Assembly (NCBI RefSeq): GCF_022458985.1 | Contig: NC_061771.1 | Location: 20,471,501 to 20,535,500 of the forward strand | DNA length: 64,000 nucleotides | Source of the DNA: Mugil cephalus | Taxonomy: Eukaryota > Chordata > Actinopteri > Mugiliformes > Mugilidae | Direction: 5' to 3' | Part shown: positions 11,677-23,600 of the stretch, in pieces | How the letters are laid out: each line of letters opens with the position of its first letter | How positions within the stretch are numbered: the stretch's first letter is position 1 | Made by a program: the position numbers and the translations under genes | The notes under the pieces: model-generated | Database searches by the model: none | Told to the model about the DNA's origin: nothing | Seen by the model: the letters and a program-made list of their open reading frames with translations, nothing else

Positions 11677-14600
11677 TCAGTGAATTGGTCCTTGCTCATG
11701 GTGTTGAGTTGCTTCACCTGATATGTTTTCATACACGTGGGCATTGTTTAACTGATGGAAAAAAGAAATAATATTAGTTTCAATTAGGCTTCAACTCTGA
11801 AGATGTGATGATGAACTTCTGGGGAAGGGCTGCAATATAACACAAAATGTGTTGACATTGATTGTCTTAATAACTTAAAAACCTGAGAAACCGTTTGGAG
11901 ATTAACAGTACAGATGCATTTACAATAACAATAAGTGGTTTCTTGATTCACAGATATCAAGGTAGAGTATGAACTCAGTCAGCAAAAAAAAGAAAAGAAG
12001 AATCCTCACTGTGGGATCAATAATGGACACAGTTTATGGCCATTTCTGGATTTTAAATGGTACTGTAGGAGTCATGGGTATTATTTAGAGGTAACTTAAG
12101 CGAGAAATTAATAAATGACTCACATGGGTAATTAAAAAGAAGATTGTTGATTGAAAAAGGAACTTTTAGTCTTTACCTGTGCCGTATTGTCTTTAGCTTC
12201 AGTTGTGGGAACCTGACCTGAAGTTCTCTTCTTCTTTCTGCTTATGAACGAATGAGTGTAGATGAGTACTTGATTCAGATAATAAACTTAACTGGTCTGC
12301 AACAAGTTACTCACCTAAACCAGTAGATGAAAACAAGAGGTATCAAAACCAAAAGAGCAGCACGGACTCCTGTAGCGACTGCTGATGTTCCTGTGGTTCT
12401 CTGGACAGTGAGAGTCTTTTCACCGGAGCAGGTACGTTTAGTGCCAGTTTTGATACAACAATAGTAGTTTCCTGCATCCTGACTGCTGACTGGGTCTAGA
12501 AACAGGTGTTTGTTTTGGTTGTTTGTCAGATTCAGAGGTCGATTGTTGAAGTACCAAATGTAGTTTGTGTTAGTAGGTAGAGGACAGCTGGTCCCACAGG
12601 TCAGAGAGACTCTCCCACCCTCTGTCACCACTTTAGGTCGCAGCCGCACTTTGAGGCCTGAGAGATTGATGGAGGAAGTAAAGGTTAAAAAGACCCAGAG
12701 CAACTCATTCTTAGTTAATGATTCAATGAATGTTTAACTGTTTGATGAAAATTGGAGACATTTTAATTCATAACTCTGAGTTTGTCTTCTGTCGAATGTA
12801 AACTAAGACAGCAAACAATAAGTCATTGCTGTTACCTTCGTTAGACAAATACTGACATAGACACTGTTATTTATTGTACTGAATTACCTATCACAACCAA
12901 AGTGACTCCAGGAACATCATCCCGTTTCCTTTCTTCATCATCTCCCTGGAGTCTGAATTTGTATTCTGCTGAGTCCTTCTTCTTCAGGTTTTTTATTGTC
13001 AGAACGTGTTGGTTCTTCTTGTTGTCATGAAACACCACACGACCGGCATCCTCAATCAGCTGCTCACCACTTGTTTCTACTTTATACCATGATTTAGACT
13101 CTGGCTTCTTCTTGTGGGGATGAGAGTATTTACTGGAAATGTTCACTGAAGATCCTTTCAGAGCACAGATTCTCCTGCTGATATAATTCACAGTCCAACA
13201 GTTCTCCTCATCTGGACCTGAAATACACAAAACACTATCAGTAGTTATAAAATAATTGTAGGTAACTGTTTATTTAAAGATTGTGTGTTAGATGTTCACT
13301 GTTTTCTCTGTCTGTCTCTATAGACAGTTTGAAGCATAGACTGCATTGAACAGTGTGTCCCCACTTCCTTGCATTGGCCAAACTGATGCTATTTTCTCGA
13401 GGATACGAGCGGTGCCATGTTACGACTGTGCAGTACGGTCCGAGAGTGGAGCCACGATATCAATGACCTGGCTTCAGACTCACTCGCATTTTTGTACTCT
13501 CACGGTCACACACAACCTCTTTACGGAAGCTAAAGAACAACAGGGCTAAAAAGTGGGCAGTTGCCTGTTTCTATAGCGTCAACTTACAAAGTAAAACGAA
13601 ACATTTGCAAAAAAATTGACACTTGAACATGCATTGACATTACATTAACCACCTAAAATTAGAGGTTAAGCGCTAACAACTAAAAATAGTCGGCCTCATC
13701 TCGACACAGCGTCAGCTCTGGGACCCAAGTCCTTGAGAGGGGTTGGACACTCTTCTTTGCTGGAGTTGCTCTGGGTAAGAGGCAGAGGGATAGGATGCTG
13801 GCTTGCCCCCAGACTCTCTGCCTGCATGTTGCTATGAGTGCTATTACGAGTTGCTACAGAAGCAGTTCCGCCGTCCATTATTTATATTGTATATAAATAA
13901 TATATATAAAAGGACATCTAGTAGCAACAAGTCCTCAACATCATGAGGTCTTTTCTAGCATATATTTATACAGTATGTATAGTGGGGCAAAAAGTATTTA
14001 GTCAACCAACAACTGTGCAAGTTCTCCCACTTAAAAAGATGAGAGAGGCCTGTAATTTTCATCATAGGTACACTTCAACTATGAGAGACAGAATCCAGGA
14101 AATCACATTGTAGGATTTTTAATGAATTAATTGGTAAATTCCTCAGTAAAATAAGTATTTGGTCATCCTACAAACCTTCTTCTTTAAGAACTTCTTATGA
14201 GTGTCCTCCACTCATTACCTGTATTAATGGCACCTGTTTGAACTTGTTATCAGCATAAACGACACCTGTCTACAACCTCAAACAGTCACACTCCAAACTC
14301 CACTATGGATAAGACCAAAGAGCTGTCAAAGGACACCAGAAACAAAACTGTAGACCTGCACCAGGCTGGGAAGACTGAATCTGCAATAAGTAAGCAGCTT
14401 GGTCAACTGTGGGAGCAATTATTAGAAAATGGAAGACATACAAGACCACTGAAAATCTCCCTCGATCTGGGGCTCCATGCAAGATCTCGCCCCATGGGGT
14501 CAAAATGATCACAAGAACGGTGAGCAAAAGGCCCAGAACCACACGGGGGGACGTAGTGAATGATCTGCAGAGAGCTGGGACCAAAAGTAACAAAGTCTAC

Positions 14601-17600
14601 CATCAGTAGCACACTGTGCTGCCAGGGACTCAAATCCTGCAGTGCCAGACGTGTCTCCCTGCTTCAGTCAGTACATGTCCAGGCCTGTCGGAAGTTTGCT
14701 TGAGAGCATTTGGATGATCCAGAAGAGGATTGGGAGAATGTCATATGGTCAGATGAAACCAAAATAGAACTTTTTGGTAAAAACTCAACTTGTTGTGTTT
14801 GGAGGAGAAAGAATGCTGAGTTGCATCCAAAGAGCACCATACCTACTGTGAAGCATGGGGGTGGAAACATCATGCTTTGGCACTGTTTTTCTGCAAAGGG
14901 ACCAGGACGACTGTACAAAGGAAAGAATGAATGGTGCCATGTATCATGAGATTTTGAGTAAAGACCTCCTTCCATCAGCAGGGGCATTGAAGATGAAACG
15001 TGGCTGGGTCTTTCAGCACGACAATGATCCCAAACATACCGCCCGGGCAACGAAGGAGTGGCTTCGTAAGAAGCATTTCAAGGTTCTGGAGTGGCCTAGC
15101 CAGTCTCCAGATCTCAACCCCATAGAAAATCTTTGGAGGGAGTTGAAAGTCCGTGTTGCCCAGCGACAGCCCCAAAACATCACTGATCAAGAGGAGATCT
15201 GCATGGAGGAATGGGCCAAAATACCAGCAACAATATGTGAAAATCTTCTGAAGACTTACAGAAAACATTTGACCTCTGTCATTGCCAACAAAGGGTATAA
15301 CAAAGTATTGACATAAACTTTTGTTATTGACCAAATACTTATTTTCCACCATAATTTGCAAATAAATTATTTTTTTACTCATTTTGTCTCTCATAGTTGA
15401 GGTATAACTATGATGAAAATTACAGGCCTCTCATCTTAGTGGGAGAACTTGCACAGTTGGTGGTTGACTAAATACTTTTTTGCCCCACTGTGTATGTGTC
15501 AGATCAGATGGTGCACTCATACTCACAGACTTCAGGAGACAGCAGATGGTCTTGATCTTTTACAGCACAGGATAAACTTTTCGTAGGAGATACTGAAAAC
15601 TCTTGACTCTTTCTTGTATCACTGAGCTGTCGGTTCTGGTACCACCTATAGGCGATCTGAAGGTCAGACACTGGACAGCTGGTGGTACAGGACACTGCAA
15701 CTGACGACCCCTTTGAATTCCTTTGAACATGTACTTCTGTTGGAAAACAATAAATTGCATTCAGGTAAAATTGAAGAAATGGCATGTCACACATAAACTT
15801 AAATTTGTGACTCATGCAGAAAGACAGAATGTCTATAATAGAGGTCTGAAGGTCAGACAGGTGTAAACGTTACCGTAGGCTCTGGGATATGTGATGGAGC
15901 AGGACTCAGCTACTGACATCTGGTTATGAGAACACATTCTCCCTTCAGCGTAGGTCACACTGAAGCAGGTTGGAGTGACTGAATCTGAACAAAACCAAAG
16001 ACGTGTAGAAAGAGTGTGAACAGTAAAAATAAGTGTTTAACAGAGGTTTGTAGCTGTTGTGACTAGTGTCCAACCGATAGGGATTTTTTGGCCCGATAAC
16101 GAAAGTCGATATAAGAGGAGGTGCAATCACCGATAGCCGATATGAGTGGAGGACTAAGGAAATGCAGGGCCAATGGAGACGAAGCAAAGTGACGGAGTTT
16201 AAATAGATGCGGGTGGCGAGTTGATACGGTGGTTGTACACACGCGCTGGTTTATGTGACTTAAGGGGACTTTCCAGCGCAGGAGGGAGTGGAGCGTGGAT
16301 GCGAACCTATCTCCTTCAACCATGCACGGAAAAGGGGAATGATAGGAAAGGTTTTTCTAATTTAATGAGAAACAATGCCCAGGTCAGCAATGCATGCCTA
16401 AAAACATGTTCGTCCCCTCCATAAACCAACCCAGCTGTGGACACACACACACACACACACAATCAAACGAAGCCAAAATGACGACGATAAAATATAAGTG
16501 GTCCCGCGTCGCGTAGGGGAGACTAGTGCTTTCTTGGTTAAATCCTTTTAGCATATATTAAACTGTAACCCTTTTGGTGTTTTTTTTTTTTTTTGCAAAC
16601 TGCTAACGTCGCTCATGTAATGCGACTACTGAGACAAAATCTGCGATGATATAGCAAAGTTGCCTCGCAGTTATTTTACACCGGAGATTTTGGCCAGGAA
16701 TACTTTTGAAAGGGGCAATGAAATGTGGCCTATAATTGTTGTTCCAATTATGTTTTCATGTTTACAGTTACTTATTTCATGAACTAATTTACTGTGACTT
16801 GTCACGCTTTGTTTTTTCTATCGGCGCAACATTTCACCGATACGATAGAACCCCCGATAGAACTGGAGCCGTCATATCGGGCCCCGATATATCGGTGACC
16901 GATAATCGGTCGGTGACTAGTTGGGACTCACCCACTGAGACTTCAGGAGTTCTGTGATCCTCGTGGCTTTCGACAGCACAGGAGTATGTGACTGCTTCCT
17001 CACTGCTGACCAGCTCTTGGTACCAGGGAGACCAGTCCTCATAGAGAAACTCTCTGTTCTTGTACCAGATGTAGGCTGCAGGGTTTTCAGTCGGAGCACA
17101 ACTGGTGCTACACATCAGCATCACTGTCTGTCCCTTCGTGGCAGGAATCACCTTTACCTGCAGGTCTGGTGGTTCATCTTAAATGTTAAATACTTTTACT
17201 AAACTTACTTTAAACAATGGTTATTGACAACTTTCATACCTGAAACAATGAGCTGAACTGTTCTCTGGTTGCAGGCGCCTGGTTCATTCTTGTTGCTGCT
17301 GCAGCAGTAAACTTTTGCATCTTTCTCACTCACATAATTGATCGTTAGAGTGGGGCGACCTTTGTTAGACGTGTTGAATCTCACATGAGTTTCATCTGCA
17401 AAGAGCTCTTTCTGAACGTATCTGTCACCGTCACGTTGTATAGTGTACCACTTCCTAGTTGAAGAGTAAGTTTGAGCTGGGCAGGGCATATCCACTGAAG
17501 AACCTCTTAAAACGCAGATTCTTTTTCCTTCTCCATTCACACCTTTAACAAAAGAGTTTATCAGCGAACATCTGAACATTTTCTATCATTTTAACAGGTG

Positions 17601-17811
17601 ATTGTTACAAGTCACGCCTGCTTTTACTTCTTCATAATCCTGTCGATAATATTCAGTTTAGTTTTGAAATATTTCACTCAAACATCAAGACAGGACATTT
17701 ACATTAGTTTGCAGCTAATCATCATTTTGTAAATAGTTGCAAAGAGGAAGTCATACCTGAAATGTACAGGATCAAAGCCACTAGCATGCATCCAGCGCCT
17801 GTCAGTAACAT
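11677..17811 (-). CDS. CD22-like Ig receptor with short VYENI tail, gene 3
   Basis: Exons: leader 17757-17811, V1 17240-17542, C2a 16932-17165, half-V 15874-15984, C2b 15527-15736, V2 12888-13217, C2c+transmembrane 12315-12657, juxtamembrane 12177-12237 and tail 11677-11751. They encode about 573 residues and all joints keep frame. V1 has VDMPC and VYCC. C2c has [30 protein letters not shown] and an NLT glycosylation site. The transmembrane segment is [13 protein letters not shown], followed by basic RKKKR. The tail is only about 24 residues and carries HVYENIS (YxN, a Grb2-type site) and no ITIM. A piece related to the ITIM exon of gene 4 (SEVQFT) is still present but out of frame. Two transposons lie in introns: a Tc1 between V2 and C2b, and a hAT next to the C2a donor. 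Confidence 0.72.
13335..13657. mobile_element. Truncated copy of the CATAGACTGTAT-ended intron element
   Basis: This starts like the complete copies in genes 4-8 (CATAGACTGCATTGAACAGTG) and follows them to about 13657, with small deletions. It lacks their right end, ATACAGTCTATG. It occupies the V2-C2b intron of gene 3. Confidence 0.55.
13658..13979. other. Unexplained segment unique to gene 3 intron
   Basis: Between the truncated intron element and the Tc1 copy lies about 240 bases of sequence that the other genes lack (roughly 13660-13900), with a 60-codon minus-strand open frame of low complexity. Homology to the other copies resumes near 13910 (GGACATCTAGTAGCAACA). I do not recognise the inserted sequence. 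Confidence 0.4.
13980..15492 (+). mobile_element. Tc1/mariner element with broken transposase
   Basis: The long inverted ends begin AGTGGGGCAAAAAGTATTTA and finish with the matching GCCCCACTG, inserted in a TA-rich site (TATGTA). The length is about 1.5 kb. The transposase is on the plus strand at 14305-15316: start [14 protein letters not shown], a helix-turn-helix region, then [15 protein letters not shown] and NPIENLW, which supply the DDE catalytic residues. At least three frame changes are needed to read it through (near 14405, 14610-14700 and 14920), so it is inactive. The wording of the ends and protein fits the fish Tc1 group known from salmonids and flatfish. Only gene 3 carries it; genes 4-8 lack it. 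Confidence 0.9.
16064..16919. mobile_element. hAT element beside the C2a splice donor of gene 3
   Basis: The ends are TAGTGTCCAACCGATA and TATCGG...GGTCGGTGACTA, with CCGATA-rich subterminal sequence. The flanking duplication is GTTGTGAC at 16056-16063 and GTTGGGAC at 16920-16927 (7 of 8). The other genes have one copy of this site. It is 856 bp with no convincing transposase. The right-hand duplication overlaps positions +5 and +6 of the C2a 5' splice site, whose exon ends at 16932. The donor still reads GGTGAGT. Confidence 0.82.
16441..16460. repeat. AC dinucleotide repeat
   Basis: About ten AC units inside the hAT element at 16064-16919. Confidence 0.8.
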
Positions 17812-19208
17812 GACTGAATCCTTCTGTTTCTAATCAGAAAGTCAACTGTGCTCCTGTATTCCAGCTGCTACCTTCATGAAATCTCATACTAAGTGGTTAC
17901 AACCAGCAGCTCTTAACAGTAAGACTGTTGAGGAGGAGGATCAACCCTTACCCTAGTCATACCCATGTCAAGATGGAAAAATGGCACATCACACTGAGAC
18001 ATTATTTTACTAGATAAATATATATATATATGTACGTACGTGTGTGTGTCAGGAATGAGTGTGTCAGGAAGTAACAGTTAATCACTTTATTTTTTATTAT
18101 GGGAGGTTGGAGCAGCAGCGACACAAACAACTATTTAAATGTTTTCTGGGGTAGACTACGTGTATGATGCATCATGCTGATGACTAAAACCCAGCAGAGA
18201 CAAATAGTCTGGTACGTCTTTGTGAGGGGATCTACAAACTCTGACAAAACATTAACACACCAACTTGAAAACGTAATAGTGAATATTAAGCAAAGCAAAG
18301 CTCAAAAGCAGCTCATTTAGTAAAGAGGTTCTCAATACTGAAAACATAGCGTGAACATCTGTAATGATCTAGATATTAACAAACTGCTATGCATCCACTT
18401 TTCTTTAGCTGTAGCAGAACATGATATATATGAAACACAGAACGGATCAGTGTCTTTTCTCCTGACTGTCACAGTAAGAGTGAAATTGTCATGGTACTTA
18501 TTATTATTATTATTATTATTTTTTTTTAAATTTCTGTATTTTATTTTTAGTTGGCACAGTTGGTCCTCCATATGGTTGAAGGCCAATCTTTACCTCAGTG
18601 ATTAGTCATGAAGACTATTTCATTAGCCCAGTAACTACATACAAGTACAAACACTGTAAACTTGATGTGCAGTTGCTCTACTGTATATTAATGTATCATA
18701 TTAGTATTATAGTTCCATGTAAGACTGTAATAGGTTAATTTTGCAAAAAAAACAAACAAAAAAAAAAACAAAAACAAATCACAGAGCATTTTTTTCAATC
18801 TTCTAGTTGTTTGTTGTCAGAAAAGTGTTGAAATTTGAAACATTATTTAAATATTTAGTTGAGTTTAGTGTCTGTCTCAAAATTCATGGTCGCTTTCATT
18901 AATGTGGGTAAATGTTTTTATTATCTGAACTTTGGGTAGAGTCACTCAACCTCAAAAAGACCTTGTGTGTTCGTTTTAAGCACAGTCATATGTTTAAACT
19001 GTTTAAACTGTACTATATGTTATGGCATTACACTTCCACATTGGTCCCTCATAAACAAGGAAATTGTGCTGCTGAAGAAGTTGAGCAACAGGTTTTTGCA
19101 ATGCTGGTAGTTTAGTGTAGTTAGACATAGCTGAAAACATTACATGCCCTTCTTCTCTTTAGGATTTATTTATTCTGGGGATTTATTTGATCAAGGTTAA
19201 CCATAGAT
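17812..19208. other. Intergenic interval between genes 3 and 4, rearranged
   Basis: Upstream region of gene 3 followed by 3' flank of gene 4. Compared with the intervals at 26-27 kb, 40 kb and 54 kb it lacks the orphan leader exon and its promoter. About 18528-18584 is the reverse complement of a segment found in direct orientation at about 26363-26420. A TTA repeat lies at 18500-18520. No gene was recognised. Confidence 0.55.
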
Positions 19209-20042
19209 TAGGAGTGGGCGATATGACGATATTAAATCGTGAACGATTACAACGTGAAGACGATCTGTCAACCTGCAGAGATCGTGGGATCGTCTAGCAA
19301 TTTATAGATCGTCTATAAATTGCAGTTCTATGCTGATGCACCGACCCACCAGACGTATTACGTCGTCAACCTGACTGACCAATCATAGCGAATTACGGGC
19401 AGTGACGCGCTTTCTTACCCGCCCCTTGTTTTTGTGTGTAGCGGTAGCCGCATGGAGAGCCAGTGTTGAAATCCAAATGGAGTTGGTCACTAAAAAAAAT
19501 CCACTTCCATTATATGGAATAGGTTTGGATTTTCCTCAACTGATGAAGCGCAGGCAAATGTTTTGTGCAAAGTTTGCACACAACAGGTTCCCACGTCGGG
19601 TGGCAACACGACGAACCTGCTCAACCATTTAAAGAGGAAACATCCCAAACAACAGTCATCATGAACACAGGCATTTAACAAAGGCACTCCGTATGACAAG
19701 TCAAGCAAGCGATGGGAAGAGGTAAAAGAAGCAGTTACCCTTTATCTTGCAAAAGATTTGGTACCGTTCAAGACGGTAGAAAAGAGGGGTTCAGTAGTTG
19801 ACCCGCGGTAAGAGCTGCCCAGCCGAAAATACTTGTACAACACTGCCATGCCACGTCTCTTAAACTTGATTGTTTGCACAGGCAGGCAAAATTGCGACTA
19901 TTTCAAATAAAATCGGTTAAGAGAGGTTCTTTGGACTAAATTGTCTGTTCATTATTCAGTGTAAGATCGTGATAAAATCGAAATCGTGATTTTATTTTTA
20001 AAAAATCGTGATATGATATTTTTGCCATATCGCCAACCCCTA
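19209..20042 (+). mobile_element. BED-finger hAT relic, copy 1
   Basis: The ends are TAGGAGTGGGCGATATG and CATATCGCCAACCCCTA, inverted repeats. The target duplication is CCATAGAT/CCTTAGAT at 19201-19208 and 20043-20050. On the plus strand, 19500-19650 encodes a BED zinc finger in one frame: IIWNRFGFSSTDEA, then LCKVC and NHLKRKHP, giving the CxxC and HxxxxH ligands. No complete transposase follows. The 3' flank next to gene 3 keeps the unoccupied site at about 9846. Confidence 0.85.
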
Positions 20043-20688
20043 CCTTAGATTTGTTCATTTAAAAATAAAAAATAAATCTCAGTAAAAAACATCAAATTTG
20101 GTTGAAAAGTTATTAGTAGTTGACTAGTAGTTTAGTAAACAACTTTATGGGATCAAAATGTAGTGGACTACAAATCTGATTTTGATATGTAGCAAAAAAA
20201 AAGTCATTAATTTAATCTAACTAAATGGTGAATGGTGGAAGAGGCTCTAGAAATGTTTGTAGCATCAAGATCAACTTTGTTGTTAAACAGTTTCAACAAT
20301 ATCCATTTTTAGGTTTAAGTCTTAATTCTCTGCCATTTTAACCATTGTACCAATACAAAGTCTGTCTTTCTTAACAGTTGATGTGTATGTAAAACATTTT
20401 TTTTTCTATTTTTATTTATGTTATACTTGAAATTATGACCACAATAAAATACACATACAAGCCAGAGCATGTTTCACTCTTAACACTGCAAGTCTTTCTG
20501 GTCTTATGACCTCTTTAAGTTTTTGCTGTGTCACATTTAATAAATCGGTTCATTCTGTTTAGCAAAAGAAGCGTAAAATACATTCAAAAAGCTGTCTCCT
20601 TCACTGACAGATGTATCAATGCATGTTGCTTTCATCTGCAAAGCTCAGTCATTTCCTGGGTCTCTTAAGTTGTTGTGCTAAAATAAGC
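20043..20688 (-). other. 3' untranslated region of gene 4
   Basis: No gene. On the minus strand, AATAAA lies at 20411-20416, about 270 bases below the stop codon of gene 4. The sequence is alignable with the flanks of genes 3, 5, 7 and 8. Confidence 0.5.
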
Positions 20689-23600
20689 TCACTCAGGGTT
20701 TGTGTTGGGTCTAAAGCTGACAACAGTATAAGTGGCTTGCTCCTCTCCCTTGACCCGACGTGGCTGGATGTTATCTGTCTGGTTCTTGGTGAACTGGATC
20801 TCGCTGTAGTGAAGCTCATCGTGGTCATTGTTTAACTGATGAAGAAAGAAAGAATATTAATTTAAATTATTACACATCAACTTTCTACTCAAAATGTGTT
20901 GACATTTATTGTCTTTATACCTTAAACCGTTTGCAGATTAACAGTACAGATGCATTTACAATAACAATAAGTGGCTTCTTGATTCCCAGATTTCAAGGTA
21001 GAGTATGAACTCACTCAGCAAAAAAAAGAAAAGAAGAATCCTCACTGTGGGATCAATAATGGACACAGTTTATGGCCATGTCTGGATTTTAAATGGCACT
21101 GTAGGAGTCATGGGTATTATTTAGAGCACAGGTCTACTACAACGTGTCACACCTAGGACAGGGGTTCTCAAACGTTTTGGAGCTCGGGACCCCTTAAAAC
21201 TTTCCCCTCATACTCCTCACGCCAATTAATGTTTACTACCAATTATGATTTCAGACGCCATAGGAATGAGTTGTTTTAAACTTTTCATTTTGGGCTTAGC
21301 ATCACTCGAAGTGGACTTACTAAAATATTTGTTCATTGTCACAAGCAAGAAATGCTAAGCAGCACAGGAGCTGTACCAAAAGTGTCTCCTGAGTAAAGCG
21401 ACAGATACTGGAGAGTGACTCGTGACAGATTTACGTGGCGTCACAGTCATATCAGACTTTTTATTGACCCAACGCTAATGTTGGAGGGAATAATTGGTTT
21501 AGTATGTTTGTTTTATTGGTGCTGTGGTCCCCACATGTAATTAACTGACATAACTTTTGTTAACACAACAACACAACAATTTATTGCAAATTATTTTGCG
21601 GACCCCCAAACTGTGGCTCGGAGACCACGATGGGTCCAGCGCAAAATCTTTGCTCGGTTAGACATTTTTTATATATGTTTTTAAATTTTCACCCACAAAT
21701 TAAAGTTTCTTTTTAGTAAAGGGATAAGGGATCGATTAATATTGAATGCAAAATGATGATGATAATGATGTATATTCATAAATAGCACTGGGCCAAATTT
21801 AATATAGAACGCATATAGTAGGTAGGGGGGTTCCTACTTAATCTCTCCATCAGTTTGGGGTTCTAGGCCTGAAAAGCATTGAAGACCCCTGATTTGGAGG
21901 TAACTTAAGTGAGGAATTAAGTTACTGACTTGATTAATTTAAAAAAGAGAGAGTGTTCACTGATTGAAAAAGGAACTTTTAGTCTTTACCTGTCTCGTAT
22001 TGTCTTTAGCTTCAGTTGTGGGAACCTGAACTGAAGTCCTCTTCTTCTTTCTGCTTATGAACAAATGAGTGTAAATGAATACTTGATTCAGATAATAAAC
22101 GTAACTGGTCTGCAACAGAGCACAGAGTTACTCACCTAAACCAGTAGATGAAAACAAGAAGTATCAAAACCAAAAGAGCAGCACTGACTCCTGTAGCGAC
22201 TGCTGATGTTCCTGTTGTTCTCTGGACGGTGAGAGTCTTTTCACTGGAGCAGGTACTTTTAGTGCCATTTTTGATACAACAATAATAGTTTCCTGCATCC
22301 TGACTGCTGACTGGGTCTAGAAACAGGTGTTTGTTTTGGTTGTTTGTCAGATTCAGAGGTCGATTGTTGAAATACCAAATGTAGTTTGTGTTAGTAGGTA
22401 GAGGACAGCTGGTCCCACAGGTCAGAGAGACTCTCCCACCCTCTGTCACCACTGCAGGTCGCAGCCGCACTTTGAGGCCTGAGAGATTGATGGAGGAAAT
22501 AAATGTTTTAATTCATAACTCTGAGTTTGTCTTCTGTCGAATGTAAACTAAGACAGCAAACAATAAGTCATTGCTGTTACCTTCGTTAGACAAATACTGA
22601 CATAGACACTGTTATTTATTGTACTGCATTACCTGTCACAACCAAAGTGACTCCAGGAACATCATCCCGTTTCCTTTCTTCATCATCTCCCTGGAGTCTG
22701 AATTTGTATTCTGCTGAGTCCTCCTTCTTCAGGTTTTTAATTGTCAGAACGTGTTGGTTCTTCTTGTTGTCATGAAACACCACACGACCGGCATCCTCAA
22801 TCAGCTGCTCACCACTTGTTTCTACTTTATACCATGATTTAGACTCTGGCTTCTTCTTGTGGGGATGAGAGTATTCACTGGAAATGTTCACTGAAGATCC
22901 TTTCAGAGCACAGATTCTCCTGCTGATATAATTCACAGTCCAACAGTTCTCCTCATCTGGACCTGAAATATATAAAACACTATCAGTAGTTATAAAATAA
23001 TTGTAGGTAACTGTTTATTTAAAGATTGTGTGTGTTAGATGTTCACTGTTTTTTTCTGTCTGTCTCTATAGACAGTTTTAAGCATAGACTGTATTGAACA
23101 GTGTGTCCCCACTTCCTTGCATTGGCCAAACTGATGCTATTTTCCCTGGGATACGAGCGGTGCCATGTTACAACTGTGCAGTACGGTCCGAGAGTGGAGC
23201 CACGATATCAATGACCTGGCTACATGTCCTCCAGACTCACTCGCGTTTTTGTTTCATTAATGCTGCACTCTCACGGTCACACAGGACCTCTTTACGGAGC
23301 AGTTGGCAGTCACCATTATGTCACATCCTGTTTCTATAGCGTCAACTAAGTAAAGTGAAACATGCAAAAAAAATGACACTTGAACATGCATTGACATTAT
23401 ATTAACCACCTCGGTCCCGCCCACTAACATGGAGGAGTTGGATTCTATGACCTATACTGCAGCCAGACACCAGGGGGAGCTCTACTTGCTTGGCTTCACT
23501 AATGAGAAGCAGTTCCATCTCCATCTTTATACAGTCTATGGTCTGAACACTAAAGGGACATCTAGTAGCAACATATTATCAACATATCATCATGAGTTCC

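Noticed and set aside
12311-12703. Apparent signal peptide ([15 protein letters not shown]) directly in front of the C2c domain, as if a separate short gene started there; also seen in genes 5-8.
   Set aside because: The segment is the pyrimidine-rich end of the intron read through the acceptor. There is no ATG at the start of the frame, only TTG, and the acceptor CTCTCAG joins in phase 1 to V2.
12871-13230. Open frame [11 protein letters not shown] taken as the beginning of a gene at V2.
   Set aside because: TTTCAG|GTCCAGATG is a good acceptor in phase 1, the upstream codons lie in the intron, and the same layout follows C2b in every copy.
15945-16323. Possible extra exon between half-V and C2a of gene 3.
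   Set aside because: Most of the frame lies inside the hAT element at 16064-16919 and has no Ig motifs.
19402-19632. Open frame ending RFPRRVATRRTCSTI in the BED-hAT, copies at 19402 and 59754.
   Set aside because: The zinc-finger ligands are encoded in another frame of the same strand (19500-19650), so this frame is a shadow.
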